Origin: Dorea longicatena
GTDB lineage: Bacteria; Bacillota; Clostridia; Lachnospirales; Lachnospiraceae
Assembly: GCF_024168045.1 (NCBI RefSeq)
Contig: NZ_CP100126.1
Coordinates: 699,501-763,500 of the forward strand
DNA length: 64,000 bases
Reading direction: 5' to 3'
In this document: piece by piece, positions 8,503 through 17,614 of the stretch
Layout of the letters: each line of letters opens with the position of its first letter
How positions within the stretch are numbered: the first letter of the stretch is position 1
Position numbers and translations under genes: made by a program
The notes under the pieces: generated by a model
Databases searched by the model: none
The model's input: the letters and a program-made list of their open reading frames with translations, nothing else
Told to the model about the DNA's origin: nothing

Positions 8503-8674
8503 GTATTATGAAAAAGTTTATTCCAAATAGTATTTACATACTAGATAATGTCTTGTGTATTTCTTTGATGATTATAGTATAAAAAAGACCTATGAAGAAA
8601 GAATGTTAAAGTAGTGAAAGAATTTTGAAGGATAAATGAACAAATTGTGAACACGGGATTTTACAAAGATTTTG

Positions 8675-8703
8675 TTGGAAAACAGAGGAAAATAGATTAT
8701 ACT
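8675..8703 (+). promoter_or_regulatory. Sigma-A promoter of the glycosyltransferase gene
   Basis: TTGGAA, 17-base spacer, TATACT. The gene starts 39 bases downstream. The rest of the 293-base gap after 8448 holds only the stem-loop and AT-rich sequence. Confidence 0.6.
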
Positions 8704-8741
8704 AATAGAAGTCAATTTTGAAGAAAGAGGAGAAAAGAAGA

Positions 8742-9758
8742 ATGAAATATATTTCTTTTGCCATTCCGTGTTACAATTCACAGGACTATATGGCGCATGC
8801 GATAGAAAGTATTCTTCCGGGTGGAGAAGACGTTGAAATTATTATCGTAAATGACGGATCAAAAGACAGAACATCAGAGATTGCTCACGAATATATGGAA
8901 AAATATCCTACAATTGTTAAAGTAGTAGACAAGGAAAATGGTGGACATGGAGATGCTGTAAACTCAGGACTGACACATGCCACCGGCAAATATTTTAAGG
9001 TTGTAGACAGTGATGACTGGGTGGATGAAGATGCACTTCATAAAATTCTGGAAGTATTGCGTCATATGGAAGAAGATGCCATGGAATTAGATATGCTGAT
9101 TGCCAACTACGTATATGAGAAAGTTGGAGCAGCACACAAGAAAGTAATCCATTACCGTAATGTATTGCCGCAGGATGAGATTTTCCGTTGGGATGATATG
9201 GGACATTTTCATCTGGATCAGTATATTCTGATGCATTCAGTTATCTATCGCACCGATATGTTGAAATTAATCCAGCTTCATCTGCCGAAGCATACATTCT
9301 ATGTGGACAATATTTATGTATATTATCCACTTCCACATGTGCGAAAGATTTACTATATGGATGTAGATTTTTACAGATATTTTATCGGACGCGAGGATCA
9401 GTCGGTTAATGAGAAAGTAATGATCAAAAGGCTGGATCAGCAGATATTTGTCACAAAGACAATGATCGATATGTATCAGCTGAAAAACATCGGAAGTAAG
9501 AAATTAAGACAGTATATGTTGAATTATCTGGCAATCATGATGACAGTTTCTTCTATTCTTTGTATCCGTTCCAAGAATAAAGAAAATCTGGAGAAGAAAA
9601 AGGAATTATGGCAGTATCTGAAGAAGAAAGATCTGCGCAGTTTTATAAAGATCCGCTATGGAATTCTCGGACAGACTATGAATATTCCGGGAAAATCAGG
9701 ACGTAAGATATCATCGCTGGCGTATACAGTTGCAAGACGTCTGATCGGGTTTAATTAA
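8742..9758 (+). CDS. Family 2 glycosyltransferase
   Basis: 338 aa from the ATG at 8742, which has AGAGGAG about 9 bases before it; an in-frame TTG at 8718 lies upstream of that ribosome site and is rejected. It would transfer a sugar from a nucleotide-activated donor to a surface glycan or teichoic-type acceptor. The GT-A fold is clear at the N-terminus: FAIPCYNSQDYMAHAIESIL, IIIVNDGSKDRTSEIA, then the metal-binding VDSDDWVDEDAL. The C-terminal 130 residues are basic and helical, without membrane spans, so the enzyme is probably cytoplasmic and membrane-associated. It is a single gene with its own promoter, and its stop lies two bases before a large inverted repeat. Sugar specificity cannot be told. 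Confidence 0.88.
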   Translation: MKYISFAIPCYNSQDYMAHAIESILPGGEDVEIIIVNDGSKDRTSEIAHEYMEKYPTIVKVVDKENGGHGDAVNSGLTHATGKYFKVVDSDDWVDEDALHKILEVLRHMEEDAMELDMLIANYVYEKVGAAHKKVIHYRNVLPQDEIFRWDDMGHFHLDQYILMHSVIYRTDMLKLIQLHLPKHTFYVDNIYVYYPLPHVRKIYYMDVDFYRYFIGREDQSVNEKVMIKRLDQQIFVTKTMIDMYQLKNIGSKKLRQYMLNYLAIMMTVSSILCIRSKNKENLEKKKELWQYLKKKDLRSFIKIRYGILGQTMNIPGKSGRKISSLAYTVARRLIGFN

Positions 9759-9759
9759 T

Positions 9760-9936
9760 TTTCTATTTAATGCATTATGGCGGCTATCACCGATCGGAAT
9801 AAACTTACAAGGTCCGTATGCACAGGATAGGACCTTGTAAGTTTATTCCTGCGGTTTCGCATGCCATAATAATTAAATGGAGAACTGTAATCTTTTATTA
9901 CGGTTCGGGGATTTGGCTTAGTGCATTAAATAGAAA
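9760..9936. repeat. Nested inverted-repeat element folding as a three-way junction
   Basis: Outer arms TTTCTATTTAATGCA (9760-9774) and its exact complement (9922-9936) enclose two further hairpins. The first combines ATTATGGC (9774-9781) with GCCATAAT (9863-9870) and, inside it, a perfect 20-bp stem (9796-9815 with 9830-9849). The second pairs GAACTGTAAT (9882-9891) with ATTACGGTTC (9897-9906), one G-U. The result is a cloverleaf. No T-run or target-site duplication is evident. The right arm overlaps the stop codon of the convergent SseB-like gene. It may be a miniature mobile element, a bidirectional transcript end, or a structured RNA. Confidence 0.75.
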
Positions 9937-10354
9937 TCTCCCCTAAAATAATTCTCAATAGTACTTTATCCAACATAATCGTCCGGTTCCAGGGGTTGAT
10001 GATGATGCCCTGAATGTTATCAGTTGTAATAGCAGAATTAAATAACTGTTTCATATCGGTAAGAAATGTAGACATTACGCTTCCGGAACCTTTGAGTTCT
10101 TCATCGAAGCTGGTAAATGCCGCCCACCATTTGCGGCCGTCATCGGTCTGGATTGCCTGTACCTGGAGGCCGGAGGCAGCGGAAGAGGGATCTACTGCAA
10201 TGATCAGTTCGCCATGTTCATTCATGCGTCTGCGGATGACCGTCAGAACGTGAGCCAGCATTTCCTGAGACGGTTCCTGTTGAAGAGCTGCAATGGCTGA
10301 TTCAATCTTGTCATTGCCCTGTAAAGTTTTGTCGGTATGTGTATGTTCAGTCAT
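9926..10354 (-). CDS. SseB-family protein
   Basis: About 142 aa from the ATG at 10354; a TTG three codons further out is only 2-3 bases from the ribosome site GAAAGGA and is less likely. The SseB N-terminal domain is suggested by AIQTDDGRKWWAAFTSFDEE, GIIINPWNRTIML and LLRIILG, in the order dG-x-x-aaFTs, iNP, l-x-x-iL typical of the family. SseB proteins were named for enhanced serine sensitivity in E. coli; their biochemical role is not established. The last codons (GEISI and stop) lie inside the right arm of the inverted repeat, so the C-terminus may have been modified by insertion of that element. Confidence 0.72.
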   Translation of the reverse strand: MTEHTHTDKTLQGNDKIESAIAALQQEPSQEMLAHVLTVIRRRMNEHGELIIAVDPSSAASGLQVQAIQTDDGRKWWAAFTSFDEELKGSGSVMSTFLTDMKQLFNSAITTDNIQGIIINPWNRTIMLDKVLLRIILGEISI

Positions 10355-10430
10355 GATGTACAAAATCCTTTCTATATAAATAACGGGTACAGAAAAACTG
10401 TTATTGGCAGCTTTTCTTGCATACTTTGAT

Positions 10431-10470
10431 ATAAAAAATATACGGACAGCCGGAGGGCAATCCGTATATT
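10431..10470 (-). terminator. Intrinsic terminator of the ECF sigma operon
   Basis: Read on the minus strand, AATATACGGA pairs with TCCGTATATT across a GC-rich loop and runs into TTTTAT, just after the stop of the putative anti-sigma gene. Confidence 0.8.
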
Positions 10471-10500
10471 AATATAAAGTATTTCAGGTGGAAGAGCAAG

Positions 10501-11094
10501 TTAATTGAACTCCAGCGGAGAAATATATTTATTAGGAGAATAAGCACATCCATTATTGTATTTCACCGTAACATATAAAGAATCATCACCATCAACCAGT
10601 TTCACATAGCAGATATTATCTTTGTTGAATTTGTGTGTGATATCGATGGACTGATTTTTGTAATACAGGATGACGGAACCATCTTTTTCATATTCTATAT
10701 CCGGAGCATTTAGTTCTTCCATAATTTCTTCTTGTGTAAGGCTGCGTTCGGAGCCATCCTGGTTAATTGCAATGCCGCCTCCGCCAAATTCTTTTTGTTT
10801 GCCATCTTTATCGGCATAAGTTCCATTATAAGAACCATCAGAACTGATCTTTAAAGTGGCAGTTGTCTGATCTCCGTGGATCCAGAGCTGGACTTTCCGC
10901 TGAATTCCGCCAAGATCGGAAGCGTAGGCTGTTCCGGTTCCGGCTGTTACGATCAGGCATGCGGCAACTGCGGCTGCTATTGTTTTTAATTTGTGCTTTC
11001 TATTTAAGATACTCATTTTATCTACCTCCAGGGAAAAATTGTCGGAGGCGGAAAGTGTATCAAAAGCCTGCTTGTATTTTTCTTTATTCGTCAT
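10501..11094 (-). CDS. Putative membrane anti-sigma factor / ECF-linked protein
   Basis: 197 aa. The first 35 residues are cytoplasmic and polar (NKEKYKQAFDTLSASDNFSLEV), followed by one transmembrane segment at about 37-58 (IAAAVAACLIVTAGTGTAYA) and an extracytoplasmic domain of about 135 residues with Gly-rich turns (KQKEFGGGGIAINQDGS). This is the layout of DUF4179-type anti-sigma factors of Firmicutes, although no family motif is decisive. It starts within the sigma gene (11-base overlap), so the pair is co-translated. Inference: it holds the sigma factor at the membrane until an envelope signal releases it. Confidence 0.75.
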   Translation of the reverse strand: MTNKEKYKQAFDTLSASDNFSLEVDKMSILNRKHKLKTIAAAVAACLIVTAGTGTAYASDLGGIQRKVQLWIHGDQTTATLKISSDGSYNGTYADKDGKQKEFGGGGIAINQDGSERSLTQEEIMEELNAPDIEYEKDGSVILYYKNQSIDITHKFNKDNICYVKLVDGDDSLYVTVKYNNGCAYSPNKYISPLEFN

Positions 11095-11566
11095 CGTTCC
11101 ATTCCTCCTTTAAGGTTTCTTTGAGAAGAGCACGTCCGCGGGAAAGCCGGGTCTTTACATTGCTGACAGAAAGATGCAGGATATCACTGATCTCTTGTGT
11201 TGTATAATCTTCATAGTAAAAGAGATGCAGGACAATTCGGTATTTTTCAGGAAGTTTCATTACTGTGTCAAACAGAGTTTCTGATTCCGGTGTTTCGAAG
11301 GTTAATGTTTCCATATATTCTTCTAAGTTGCATTTATTTCTGTGCCAGAATGAGCGGGTGATATTCTTTGCTTTATTGATCGCAACCCGGATCAGCCAGG
11401 CACGGATATGTTCTTCTGTATCAAACTCTTTTTTATATGTGTGATACTGAATAAATGTATCCTGAACGACATCTTCTGCATCTTGTTGGTTTCTGCATAT
11501 ATTAAATGCAATCGCATACAGATGCTTTTGATATCGTTCGATTAAAACTTGTGTTGCTGGTTTCAT
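11084..11566 (-). CDS. ECF-type RNA polymerase sigma factor
   Basis: 160 aa, typical ECF length. Region 2 reads HLYAIAFNICRNQQDAEDVVQDTFIQ, with the DAEDVVQDTF core that contacts core polymerase and the -10 element; region 4 carries the helix-turn-helix YTTQEISDILHLSVSNVKTRLSRGR that reads the -35 element. A linker of about 35 residues lies between. AGGAG sits 5 bases before the start. The next gene overlaps and encodes a single-span membrane protein, the usual sigma/anti-sigma arrangement. Autoregulation is likely, but no ECF promoter could be recognised with confidence in the 200 bases upstream. Confidence 0.93.
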   Translation of the reverse strand: MKPATQVLIERYQKHLYAIAFNICRNQQDAEDVVQDTFIQYHTYKKEFDTEEHIRAWLIRVAINKAKNITRSFWHRNKCNLEEYMETLTFETPESETLFDTVMKLPEKYRIVLHLFYYEDYTTQEISDILHLSVSNVKTRLSRGRALLKETLKEEWNDDE

Positions 11567-11782
11567 GAGTACTCCTTTTTGGTGTTAGTGGGAAAACAGA
11601 TGTTCATTTCTTAAGGCCTTTCACTTATAATACAAATGAAAATATGGAAAGGTTACAAATGGAGCTAAGAATATATGTTTTAACTATATCTTACTATCGA
11701 GCATAAGCATTTTACATTTTAAAATATACGTTGTAAACTATATTATGAAAAAATAACTTCGAAATAAGAGGTGAAAGATAAA

Positions 11783-12310
11783 ATGTATCTAGTATCGGTG
11801 TATTTTGATGATAAAAGTAATAAAATAATTTCTGATTATATCAATAAGATTGCACAAAAGACAGGAAATGCTTTTATGACGGACAATCACGTTCCACCTC
11901 ATCTGACAATTATGTCTGTAGAGGCAAGAGAGGAAGAAAAATTGACAGAGGTGATGGAACAGCTGGAGAGGTCCCTGACCAAAGGGCAGATCCAATTGGT
12001 CTCTGTCGGAGTGTTATTGCCATATGTACTGTATGTGACACCGGTTCTGAATCTGTATTTGGAAGATATGATCGAACAGGTACATGATATGGTAAAGAAT
12101 ATTCAGGAAGTCAGGATGAGCCGGTATTATCAGCCAATGCAGTGGCTTCCTCATATCACACTGGGAAAGAAGCTTTCAAAAGAGCAGATGCAGGAAGCAT
12201 TTGCAGTTATGCAGGAACAATTCGTACCGATGGAAGTTACGGTATCGGAGATCGGGCTGGCGAAGACCAATCCACATCAGGATCTTGTAAGAATAGAATT
12301 AAATGATTAA
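11783..12310 (+). CDS. 2H phosphoesterase (2'-5' RNA ligase superfamily)
   Basis: 175 aa from the ATG at 11783, which has AGAGGTG 9 bases upstream; that same GTG (11771) is the ribosome site, not the start. The two catalytic HxT motifs that define the 2H superfamily are present: PPHLTIM near residue 41 and LPHITLG near residue 130. Family members act on 2',3'-cyclic phosphate or 2',5' bonds in RNA or nucleotides; the actual substrate is unknown. The gene lies 5 bases before the DUF4317-like gene, so the two are probably co-transcribed. Confidence 0.85.
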   Translation: MYLVSVYFDDKSNKIISDYINKIAQKTGNAFMTDNHVPPHLTIMSVEAREEEKLTEVMEQLERSLTKGQIQLVSVGVLLPYVLYVTPVLNLYLEDMIEQVHDMVKNIQEVRMSRYYQPMQWLPHITLGKKLSKEQMQEAFAVMQEQFVPMEVTVSEIGLAKTNPHQDLVRIELND

Positions 12311-12327
12311 TTGCGGTGGAAAATAAA

Positions 12328-12948
12328 ATGATTAACAGAGAAGATATGCTGGCACTGACCAGAAGAATGACAGTAAAGCGAACATCCATGACAAGAATTG
12401 CCGGAGGATATCTGGACCGGGATGGATATATAGACGGAACATTTAATACCGGATTTTTGAAATTGAGTTCGGATAAGAAAGAAAAAAATTTACAGATAGC
12501 AAAATTTATTCCATTTGCAGATACGAATAAAAATCTGAAAGAATATGCATTTTCCGATGAGAAGATGAAAGGCGACAGTATGTGGAAACTGTTAATGGGA
12601 ATGCGTGCGTGCGGTCTGAAAAATGATGCACTGATGGAGACTTTTTATGAAATTGTTGGTGAACGATATCAGTCAGAGGGAGACTATGCCATTTTCGTAT
12701 TTCATGACCGATACGATATTCCGGCAAAAGGGAAAGATCATGTCCGTCAGGGTGAATCTGAAGAAATGTTTGAATACTTAATCTGTGCCATCTGTCCGGT
12801 AAGTGGAGATTACGAACCGGGAGAACCGGAATGTGGATTCTTATTTCCGGCATATATGGACGGCGGGGCGGCCATGAATTATGTGGATGTATATCAGAAA
12901 AATCAGGAATATCCGCATACAGAGCTTTTGAAATTACTTGGAGTATGA
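12328..12948 (+). CDS. DUF4317-like protein, shorter than the usual family length
   Basis: 206 aa from the ATG at 12328; the GCGGTGG just before it is the ribosome site, which rules out the GTG at 12316. The N-terminus (DMLALTRRMTVKRTSMTRIAG followed by a GYLD-GYIDGTFNTGFLKLS pattern) resembles DUF4317 proteins of Firmicutes, whose function is unknown and which, as I recall, are usually well over 300 residues. The C-terminus ends cleanly (LLKLLGV) without sign of a frameshift, so this is either a short lineage or a more distant relative. No signal peptide or membrane span. Probably an operon with the upstream 2H phosphoesterase. Confidence 0.6.
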   Translation: MINREDMLALTRRMTVKRTSMTRIAGGYLDRDGYIDGTFNTGFLKLSSDKKEKNLQIAKFIPFADTNKNLKEYAFSDEKMKGDSMWKLLMGMRACGLKNDALMETFYEIVGERYQSEGDYAIFVFHDRYDIPAKGKDHVRQGESEEMFEYLICAICPVSGDYEPGEPECGFLFPAYMDGGAAMNYVDVYQKNQEYPHTELLKLLGV

Positions 12949-12985
12949 TGAGATAGAGAAAATTTCTTATAAAGGTGTTTAATGG

Positions 12986-13014
12986 TTTCAAATTCATCTG
13001 GGATATCTTATAAT
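12986..13014 (+). promoter_or_regulatory. Possible promoter of the ABC exporter gene
   Basis: A perfect TATAAT at 13009-13014 with a weak TTTCAA 17 bases upstream, 40 bases before the ABC exporter start. Confidence 0.45.
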
Positions 13015-13053
13015 ATAAAGGATTGAGTTTAGAGGAAAAGGTAGGAATATACA

Positions 13054-14778
13054 ATGCATACAATGAAAAAATTCATTCGGTATTATGCCCCGTATAAGGC
13101 GGTATTCTTTCTGGATCTGATCTGTGCGGCAGTCATAAGTCTGGTGGATCTCGCATTTCCACAGATTTTACGTACGCTTACGAAGACGTTGTTTACAGAA
13201 TCAGCAGATCACATACTGCATGCCTTGCTTCCGATTGGGGCAGGATTGCTTGCAATTTATATATTACAGGCGCTTTGTAAATATTATGTAAGCTATCAGG
13301 GACATATGATGGGAGCCAATATGGAACGTGATATGAGGCAGAAGCTTTTTGATCACTATGAAAAACTGTCATTCTCATATTATGACCAGAATAATTCCGG
13401 GCAGATGATGAGCAAGCTGGTATCGGACCTTTTTGATATCTCAGAGTTTGCACATCACGGACCGGAGAACTTATTTATTTCGCTGATCAAAATTATCGGT
13501 TCGTTCATATTCCTGTTTCTGATCAACTGGAGACTGGCAATACCACTTCTGGTTCTGGTAGTGTTCATGTTGTTCTTCTCGTACGGGCAGAATAAGAAGA
13601 TGCAGGCGACATTCATGGACAACCGGCGTAAGATCGGGGATGTTAATTCGAGTCTTCAGGATACACTGGCCGGGATCCGTGTTGTACAGTCCTTTGCAAA
13701 TGAAGAGATTGAACGGGAGAAGTTCCGAAAAAGCAACCAGGGATTTCTGCGTTCTAAGGATGCCAATTATAAATGTATGGGAAGCTTTATGAGCGGCAAC
13801 CTGTTCTTTCAGGGGATGATGTATCTGGTAACGCTGGTATTCGGAGGATGGCTGATCGCACATGGGAAGATGGAGGCAGCGGATCTTGCGATGTACGCAC
13901 TCTATATTGGGATATTTATCAGCCCGATACAGATTCTGGTCGAGCTTACTGAGATGATGCAGAAAGGACTGTCCGGATTCCGCAGATTTCTGGATGTGGT
14001 AGAGACCGAGCCGGAGATCGTGAATGCACCGGACGCAGAATCAATAGATGAAGTAAACGGACACGTTTCTTATGAAAATGTATCGTTTCATTATAGCGAC
14101 GATGATACACCGGTGCTTTCTAATGTTACATTCGACATTCCGGCAGGAAAATCCGTGGCTTTAGTCGGACCTTCGGGAAGTGGTAAGACGACGATCTGCT
14201 CTTTGCTTCCGAGATTCTATGATGTAACAGGCGGACGTGTTACGATTGACGGAAAAGATGTCCGGAATCTGACACTGGAAAGTCTGCGTAATCAGATCGG
14301 ACTGGTACAGCAGGATGTGTATCTGTTCTGTGGAAGTATTAAAGAGAATATCGCATATGGGAAGCCAGGAGCATCTATGGAAGAGATTGAAGACGCAGCA
14401 AGGAAAGCGAACATTCATGATTTTATTATGGAACTGCCGGACGGATATGATACATTTGTTGGTGAACGTGGAACAAGACTTTCCGGCGGACAGAAACAGA
14501 GAATCTCGATTGCAAGAGTATTTCTTAAGAATCCGTCAATCCTGATTCTGGATGAGGCGACAAGTGCACTGGATAATGAGAGCGAACGCTGGATCCAGAA
14601 GAGTCTGGAAGAGCTTGCAAAGAACCGGACAACGATTACGATCGCGCATCGATTATCAACAATCCGCAATGCGGATGAGATCCTTGTAGTGGCAGATAAT
14701 GGAATCGCAGAGCGTGGAACACATGAAGAACTGTTAAAACAGGGCGGAATCTATGCGCATTATAATGAGATGGGATAG
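13054..14778 (+). CDS. ABC exporter, fused membrane and ATPase domains
   Basis: 574 aa half-transporter of the MsbA/LmrA type, expected to work as a homodimer and to export a lipid, drug or peptide with ATP. Six membrane spans occupy about 15-300, including the coupling-helix area ERDMRQKLFDHYEKLSFSYYD. The nucleotide-binding domain (about 330-570) has the Walker A GPSGSGKTT, the Q-loop QQDVYLF, the signature LSGGQKQR, the Walker B LILDEATSALD and the switch histidine in IAHRLST. No N-terminal C39 peptidase is present, so bacteriocin processing is unlikely. No partner gene lies next to it; the substrate is unknown. Confidence 0.93.
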   Translation: MHTMKKFIRYYAPYKAVFFLDLICAAVISLVDLAFPQILRTLTKTLFTESADHILHALLPIGAGLLAIYILQALCKYYVSYQGHMMGANMERDMRQKLFDHYEKLSFSYYDQNNSGQMMSKLVSDLFDISEFAHHGPENLFISLIKIIGSFIFLFLINWRLAIPLLVLVVFMLFFSYGQNKKMQATFMDNRRKIGDVNSSLQDTLAGIRVVQSFANEEIEREKFRKSNQGFLRSKDANYKCMGSFMSGNLFFQGMMYLVTLVFGGWLIAHGKMEAADLAMYALYIGIFISPIQILVELTEMMQKGLSGFRRFLDVVETEPEIVNAPDAESIDEVNGHVSYENVSFHYSDDDTPVLSNVTFDIPAGKSVALVGPSGSGKTTICSLLPRFYDVTGGRVTIDGKDVRNLTLESLRNQIGLVQQDVYLFCGSIKENIAYGKPGASMEEIEDAARKANIHDFIMELPDGYDTFVGERGTRLSGGQKQRISIARVFLKNPSILILDEATSALDNESERWIQKSLEELAKNRTTITIAHRLSTIRNADEILVVADNGIAERGTHEELLKQGGIYAHYNEMG

Positions 14779-14859
14779 GCAGAAGATAAGAAAAACGGAA
14801 GCTGCTCTGTGAGTAGAAACATAAAAATTATCAATAAAGAAATTTGCAAAAGAAAAAGA

Positions 14860-14887
14860 TTGTCGTGAAAAGAATATATGATATAAT
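14860..14887 (+). promoter_or_regulatory. Probable promoter of ddh
   Basis: TTGTCG, 16-base spacer, perfect TATAAT at 14882-14887. A leader of about 120 bases follows. Confidence 0.6.
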
Positions 14888-15013
14888 TTACAAAGATATC
14901 AGCGGCAGAAAAGACAGTGCAAAACTGTAAAGGAACAGTAGAAATGATTGATATCAGTGAATAAAAACGGCCACAGAATAAGGCGGCAAATCATAAGAAA
15001 CAGAGGTAGAATT

Positions 15014-16000
15014 ATGGGAAAAATCAGAATTGGTATCGTTGGATATGGTAACATCGGACGCGGAGTAGAGCAGTCTATCAAGCGTAATGATGATATGGAA
15101 TTAAAAGCAGTATTTACAAGAAGAGATCCTGCAAGTGTCAAGATCCAGACAGAAGGAGCAGAAGTAAAGCACTTTGACGATATGGAAGCTATGAAAGATG
15201 AGATCGATGTTATGATTCTCTGCGGCGGATCAGCAACAGACCTTCCGGTGATCGGACCTAAGGTAGCTGCATCTTTCAACACGATCGACAGCTTTGACAC
15301 ACACGCAAAGATTACGGAGTATTTTGCAAATGTAGACAAAGCAGCAAAAGAAGGAAAGAATGTCAGCATCATCTCAGTAGGCTGGGATCCGGGAATGTTC
15401 TCACTGAACCGTCTGTATGCAGAGTCTATTTTGGTACAGGGAAGCACTTATACGTTCTGGGGCAAAGGTGTCAGCCAGGGACATTCTGATGCAATCCGCC
15501 GTATCGAAGGTGTAAAGAACGGCATCCAGTATACGGTACCGATCGAAGCAGCGGTTGATCAGGTAAGAAGCGGAAGCGAACCGGAACTGACAACAAGACA
15601 GAAACATTTAAGAGAGTGTTATGTAGTTGCAGAAGAAGGTGCAGACAAAGCAGCCATCGAAGAGGCTATCAAGACAATGCCAAACTACTTCGATGAGTAT
15701 GACACAACCGTAACATTTATCACAGAAGAAGAGTTAAAAGCAAATCACAGCAAGATGCCTCACGGTGGATTCGTGATCCGTACAGGAGAGACTGGATGTG
15801 AAGGCAACAAGCATGTGATCGAATATTCTCTGAGACTGGATTCCAATCCGGAATTCACAGGAAGTGTTCTGGTGGCTTATGCACGCGCAGCATACAGACT
15901 TTCACAGAAAGGTGAATCAGGAGCAAGAAGCGTATTCGATATCGCACCGGCTATGTTGTCTCAGATGACGCCGGAAGAGTTAAGAGCACATATGTTGTAA
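15014..16000 (+). CDS. ddh: meso-Diaminopimelate dehydrogenase
   Basis: 328 aa from the ATG at 15014 with AGAGG upstream; a longer in-frame extension to 14948 lacks a ribosome site. It catalyses the one-step NADPH-dependent reductive amination of tetrahydrodipicolinate to meso-DAP, for lysine and peptidoglycan. The N-terminal Rossmann motif GIVGYGNIGRGVEQ is followed by VFTRRD (NADP phosphate-binding arginines), LCGGSATD, SVGWDPGMFS and the substrate-site GKGVSQGHSDAIRRI. Length and motifs match Ddh rather than DapB. murE with meso-DAP specificity at 60.6 kb uses this product. The gene is monocistronic and ends at a terminator. Confidence 0.95.
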   Translation: MGKIRIGIVGYGNIGRGVEQSIKRNDDMELKAVFTRRDPASVKIQTEGAEVKHFDDMEAMKDEIDVMILCGGSATDLPVIGPKVAASFNTIDSFDTHAKITEYFANVDKAAKEGKNVSIISVGWDPGMFSLNRLYAESILVQGSTYTFWGKGVSQGHSDAIRRIEGVKNGIQYTVPIEAAVDQVRSGSEPELTTRQKHLRECYVVAEEGADKAAIEEAIKTMPNYFDEYDTTVTFITEEELKANHSKMPHGGFVIRTGETGCEGNKHVIEYSLRLDSNPEFTGSVLVAYARAAYRLSQKGESGARSVFDIAPAMLSQMTPEELRAHML

Positions 16001-16076
16001 GAGATAATTAATAAAAATGTATACAAGTTCTATCGTAGACTATTAATGTTGTGATGGAATATAAGGAGCAGAAGTA

Positions 16077-16130
16077 AAAAAATCAGGCATCGGAGGCGAA
16101 ATGAAAACTCGTTTCCGGTGCCTGATTTTG
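16077..16130. terminator. Bidirectional terminator between ddh and the ThrE-like gene
   Basis: AAATCAGGCA pairs with TGCCTGATTT, extended by CGGAGG with TTTCCGG, flanked by As on the left and Ts on the right, so it can work in both directions. The remaining bases to 16267 hold no supported gene. Confidence 0.8.
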
Positions 16131-16267
16131 TAGAAACTACGGATGATGATTTTGCGGGTCTTTGACAATATTTCCATAAGAAAATGTAATGTGAAATTCC
16201 TCGTAAAGTTTTGATAAGGCGGAGAGTGCTTTTAGTAAAAGAAAGAAGCTATCTAAAATGAGAGCTT

Positions 16268-17614
16268 TTACGTACAATACCGAAACGTACGATCGGTCAG
16301 AATTCTCGCAAATATCAGTCCAAGCGGCAACATCACAATAATCATAATCGCAGAAGTGAACCATGAAACCGCATCCGTCAGGGACATAATCCCGAAATTA
16401 TAAATCGCACGGTACAGGTAAAGTCCCGGAACCATGATCACGATAGAAGGCACGGTAAGCGAGATTCTTGGATATCCATTACTCTTTTTAATAAAAGAAG
16501 CAAGCAATCCGGCAGTCAGAGCCCCGATAAATGCGGCGGCGGCCGGAGGCATATGTGTGAAATCAACAAGTTCAAGCCGGAGTGTATTGGCAATGGCACC
16601 AATAAATGCAGCCGTTGCAGCCATCGAATGAGAACTGTTGAACATGATCGAGAAACCGAATACTCCGCAAAAGCTTGCAATCACACGGAAAATCAGACGG
16701 GCAGCAGCACTTAGATGCAGTGCCGTAAAATTGGCCGGTTCCAGATGCAGAAGTAAAGCCATGATCCATGCAAATAAAGTGGCAACCATAACGATAATGA
16801 TTGCATAAGTAAGCCGCTCCAGTCCCGAACGCAGATCCAGCTTTGCAAGGTCGATCCCGCTTGTAATAAATGGAAATCCCGGGATGATGAACAGCATCGA
16901 GCAGATATAACCAGCTTCATGAAATTCTGGAATGTGAAAGACAAGTTCCGCAAGTTTCAGAAAGACTGCATAGGTAAAACATGCTGCTGAAACAGAGACT
17001 GCTATATTCAAAAACAGTGTGTAATGGTGTTTGATCAGTTTCGTACGGATCAGATTACCAATCCCGGCGGCAATAAAAGCAAGAGCCATCTCAACCGGTC
17101 CGCCTCCGAGTAAAAAAGTAAAACCGCAACAGGCAAGAGCTGCGGCAAGCCCCAGCTTTGCAGGTGAATAAAGAGCATGGATTTCTTCAATTTCATCCAG
17201 TCGTTTATGGATATCTTCACCGGTCATATGTGCTTCTTCTTCCGGAAAATGATCTACAAACTGTTCCATGCGGTAAAGCTTGGAGGTATTCACTCCCGTA
17301 TTGGCAATACTCAACGACTGGGAAATACAATCGTTTCCATCGAAACAGTTAAATACAATGGACATCAATCCCACGTCTACCGTACAGGTTACACCAAGCT
17401 CTTTGGAAAGCCGGTTCATGGAAGTCCGTACACGCCATGCGCCGGTTCCACAGGAGAGCATGATTAACCCAACACGGCCGATGACAGAAGCTTTCTCGAT
17501 CAGTCCGGCTTCTGCAATCAACACATTACTGTCATCATTGGCGTAGTCATGCCATGGAATCTCCATATGATTTTTTTCCATAATATCAATAAAGTCAGAA
17601 TTAGTTGTCTGCAT
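16268..17614 (-). CDS. Threonine/serine exporter family protein (ThrE type, fused)
   Basis: 448 aa. The N-terminal soluble part has the ThrE/DUF1212 signature: EKASVIGRVGLIMLSCGTGAWRV, VTCTVDVGLMSIVFNC and NTGVNTSKL. About ten membrane segments follow from residue 150, ending with a second hydrophobic bundle (DUF3815-like) that in many bacteria is a separate small protein; here both halves are one chain. Family members export threonine and serine from the cytoplasm in exchange for protons. A 14-base overlap with the end of the upstream gene indicates translational coupling. Conservative membrane spacing and absence of frameshifts argue for a working transporter. Confidence 0.85.
   Translation of the reverse strand: MQTTNSDFIDIMEKNHMEIPWHDYANDDSNVLIAEAGLIEKASVIGRVGLIMLSCGTGAWRVRTSMNRLSKELGVTCTVDVGLMSIVFNCFDGNDCISQSLSIANTGVNTSKLYRMEQFVDHFPEEEAHMTGEDIHKRLDEIEEIHALYSPAKLGLAAALACCGFTFLLGGGPVEMALAFIAAGIGNLIRTKLIKHHYTLFLNIAVSVSAACFTYAVFLKLAELVFHIPEFHEAGYICSMLFIIPGFPFITSGIDLAKLDLRSGLERLTYAIIIVMVATLFAWIMALLLHLEPANFTALHLSAAARLIFRVIASFCGVFGFSIMFNSSHSMAATAAFIGAIANTLRLELVDFTHMPPAAAAFIGALTAGLLASFIKKSNGYPRISLTVPSIVIMVPGLYLYRAIYNFGIMSLTDAVSWFTSAIMIIVMLPLGLIFARILTDRTFRYCT

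Noticed and set aside
9760..9936. Insertion sequence
   Set aside because: No transposase gene fits in 177 bp and no target duplication is visible; only a miniature or decayed element could be argued.
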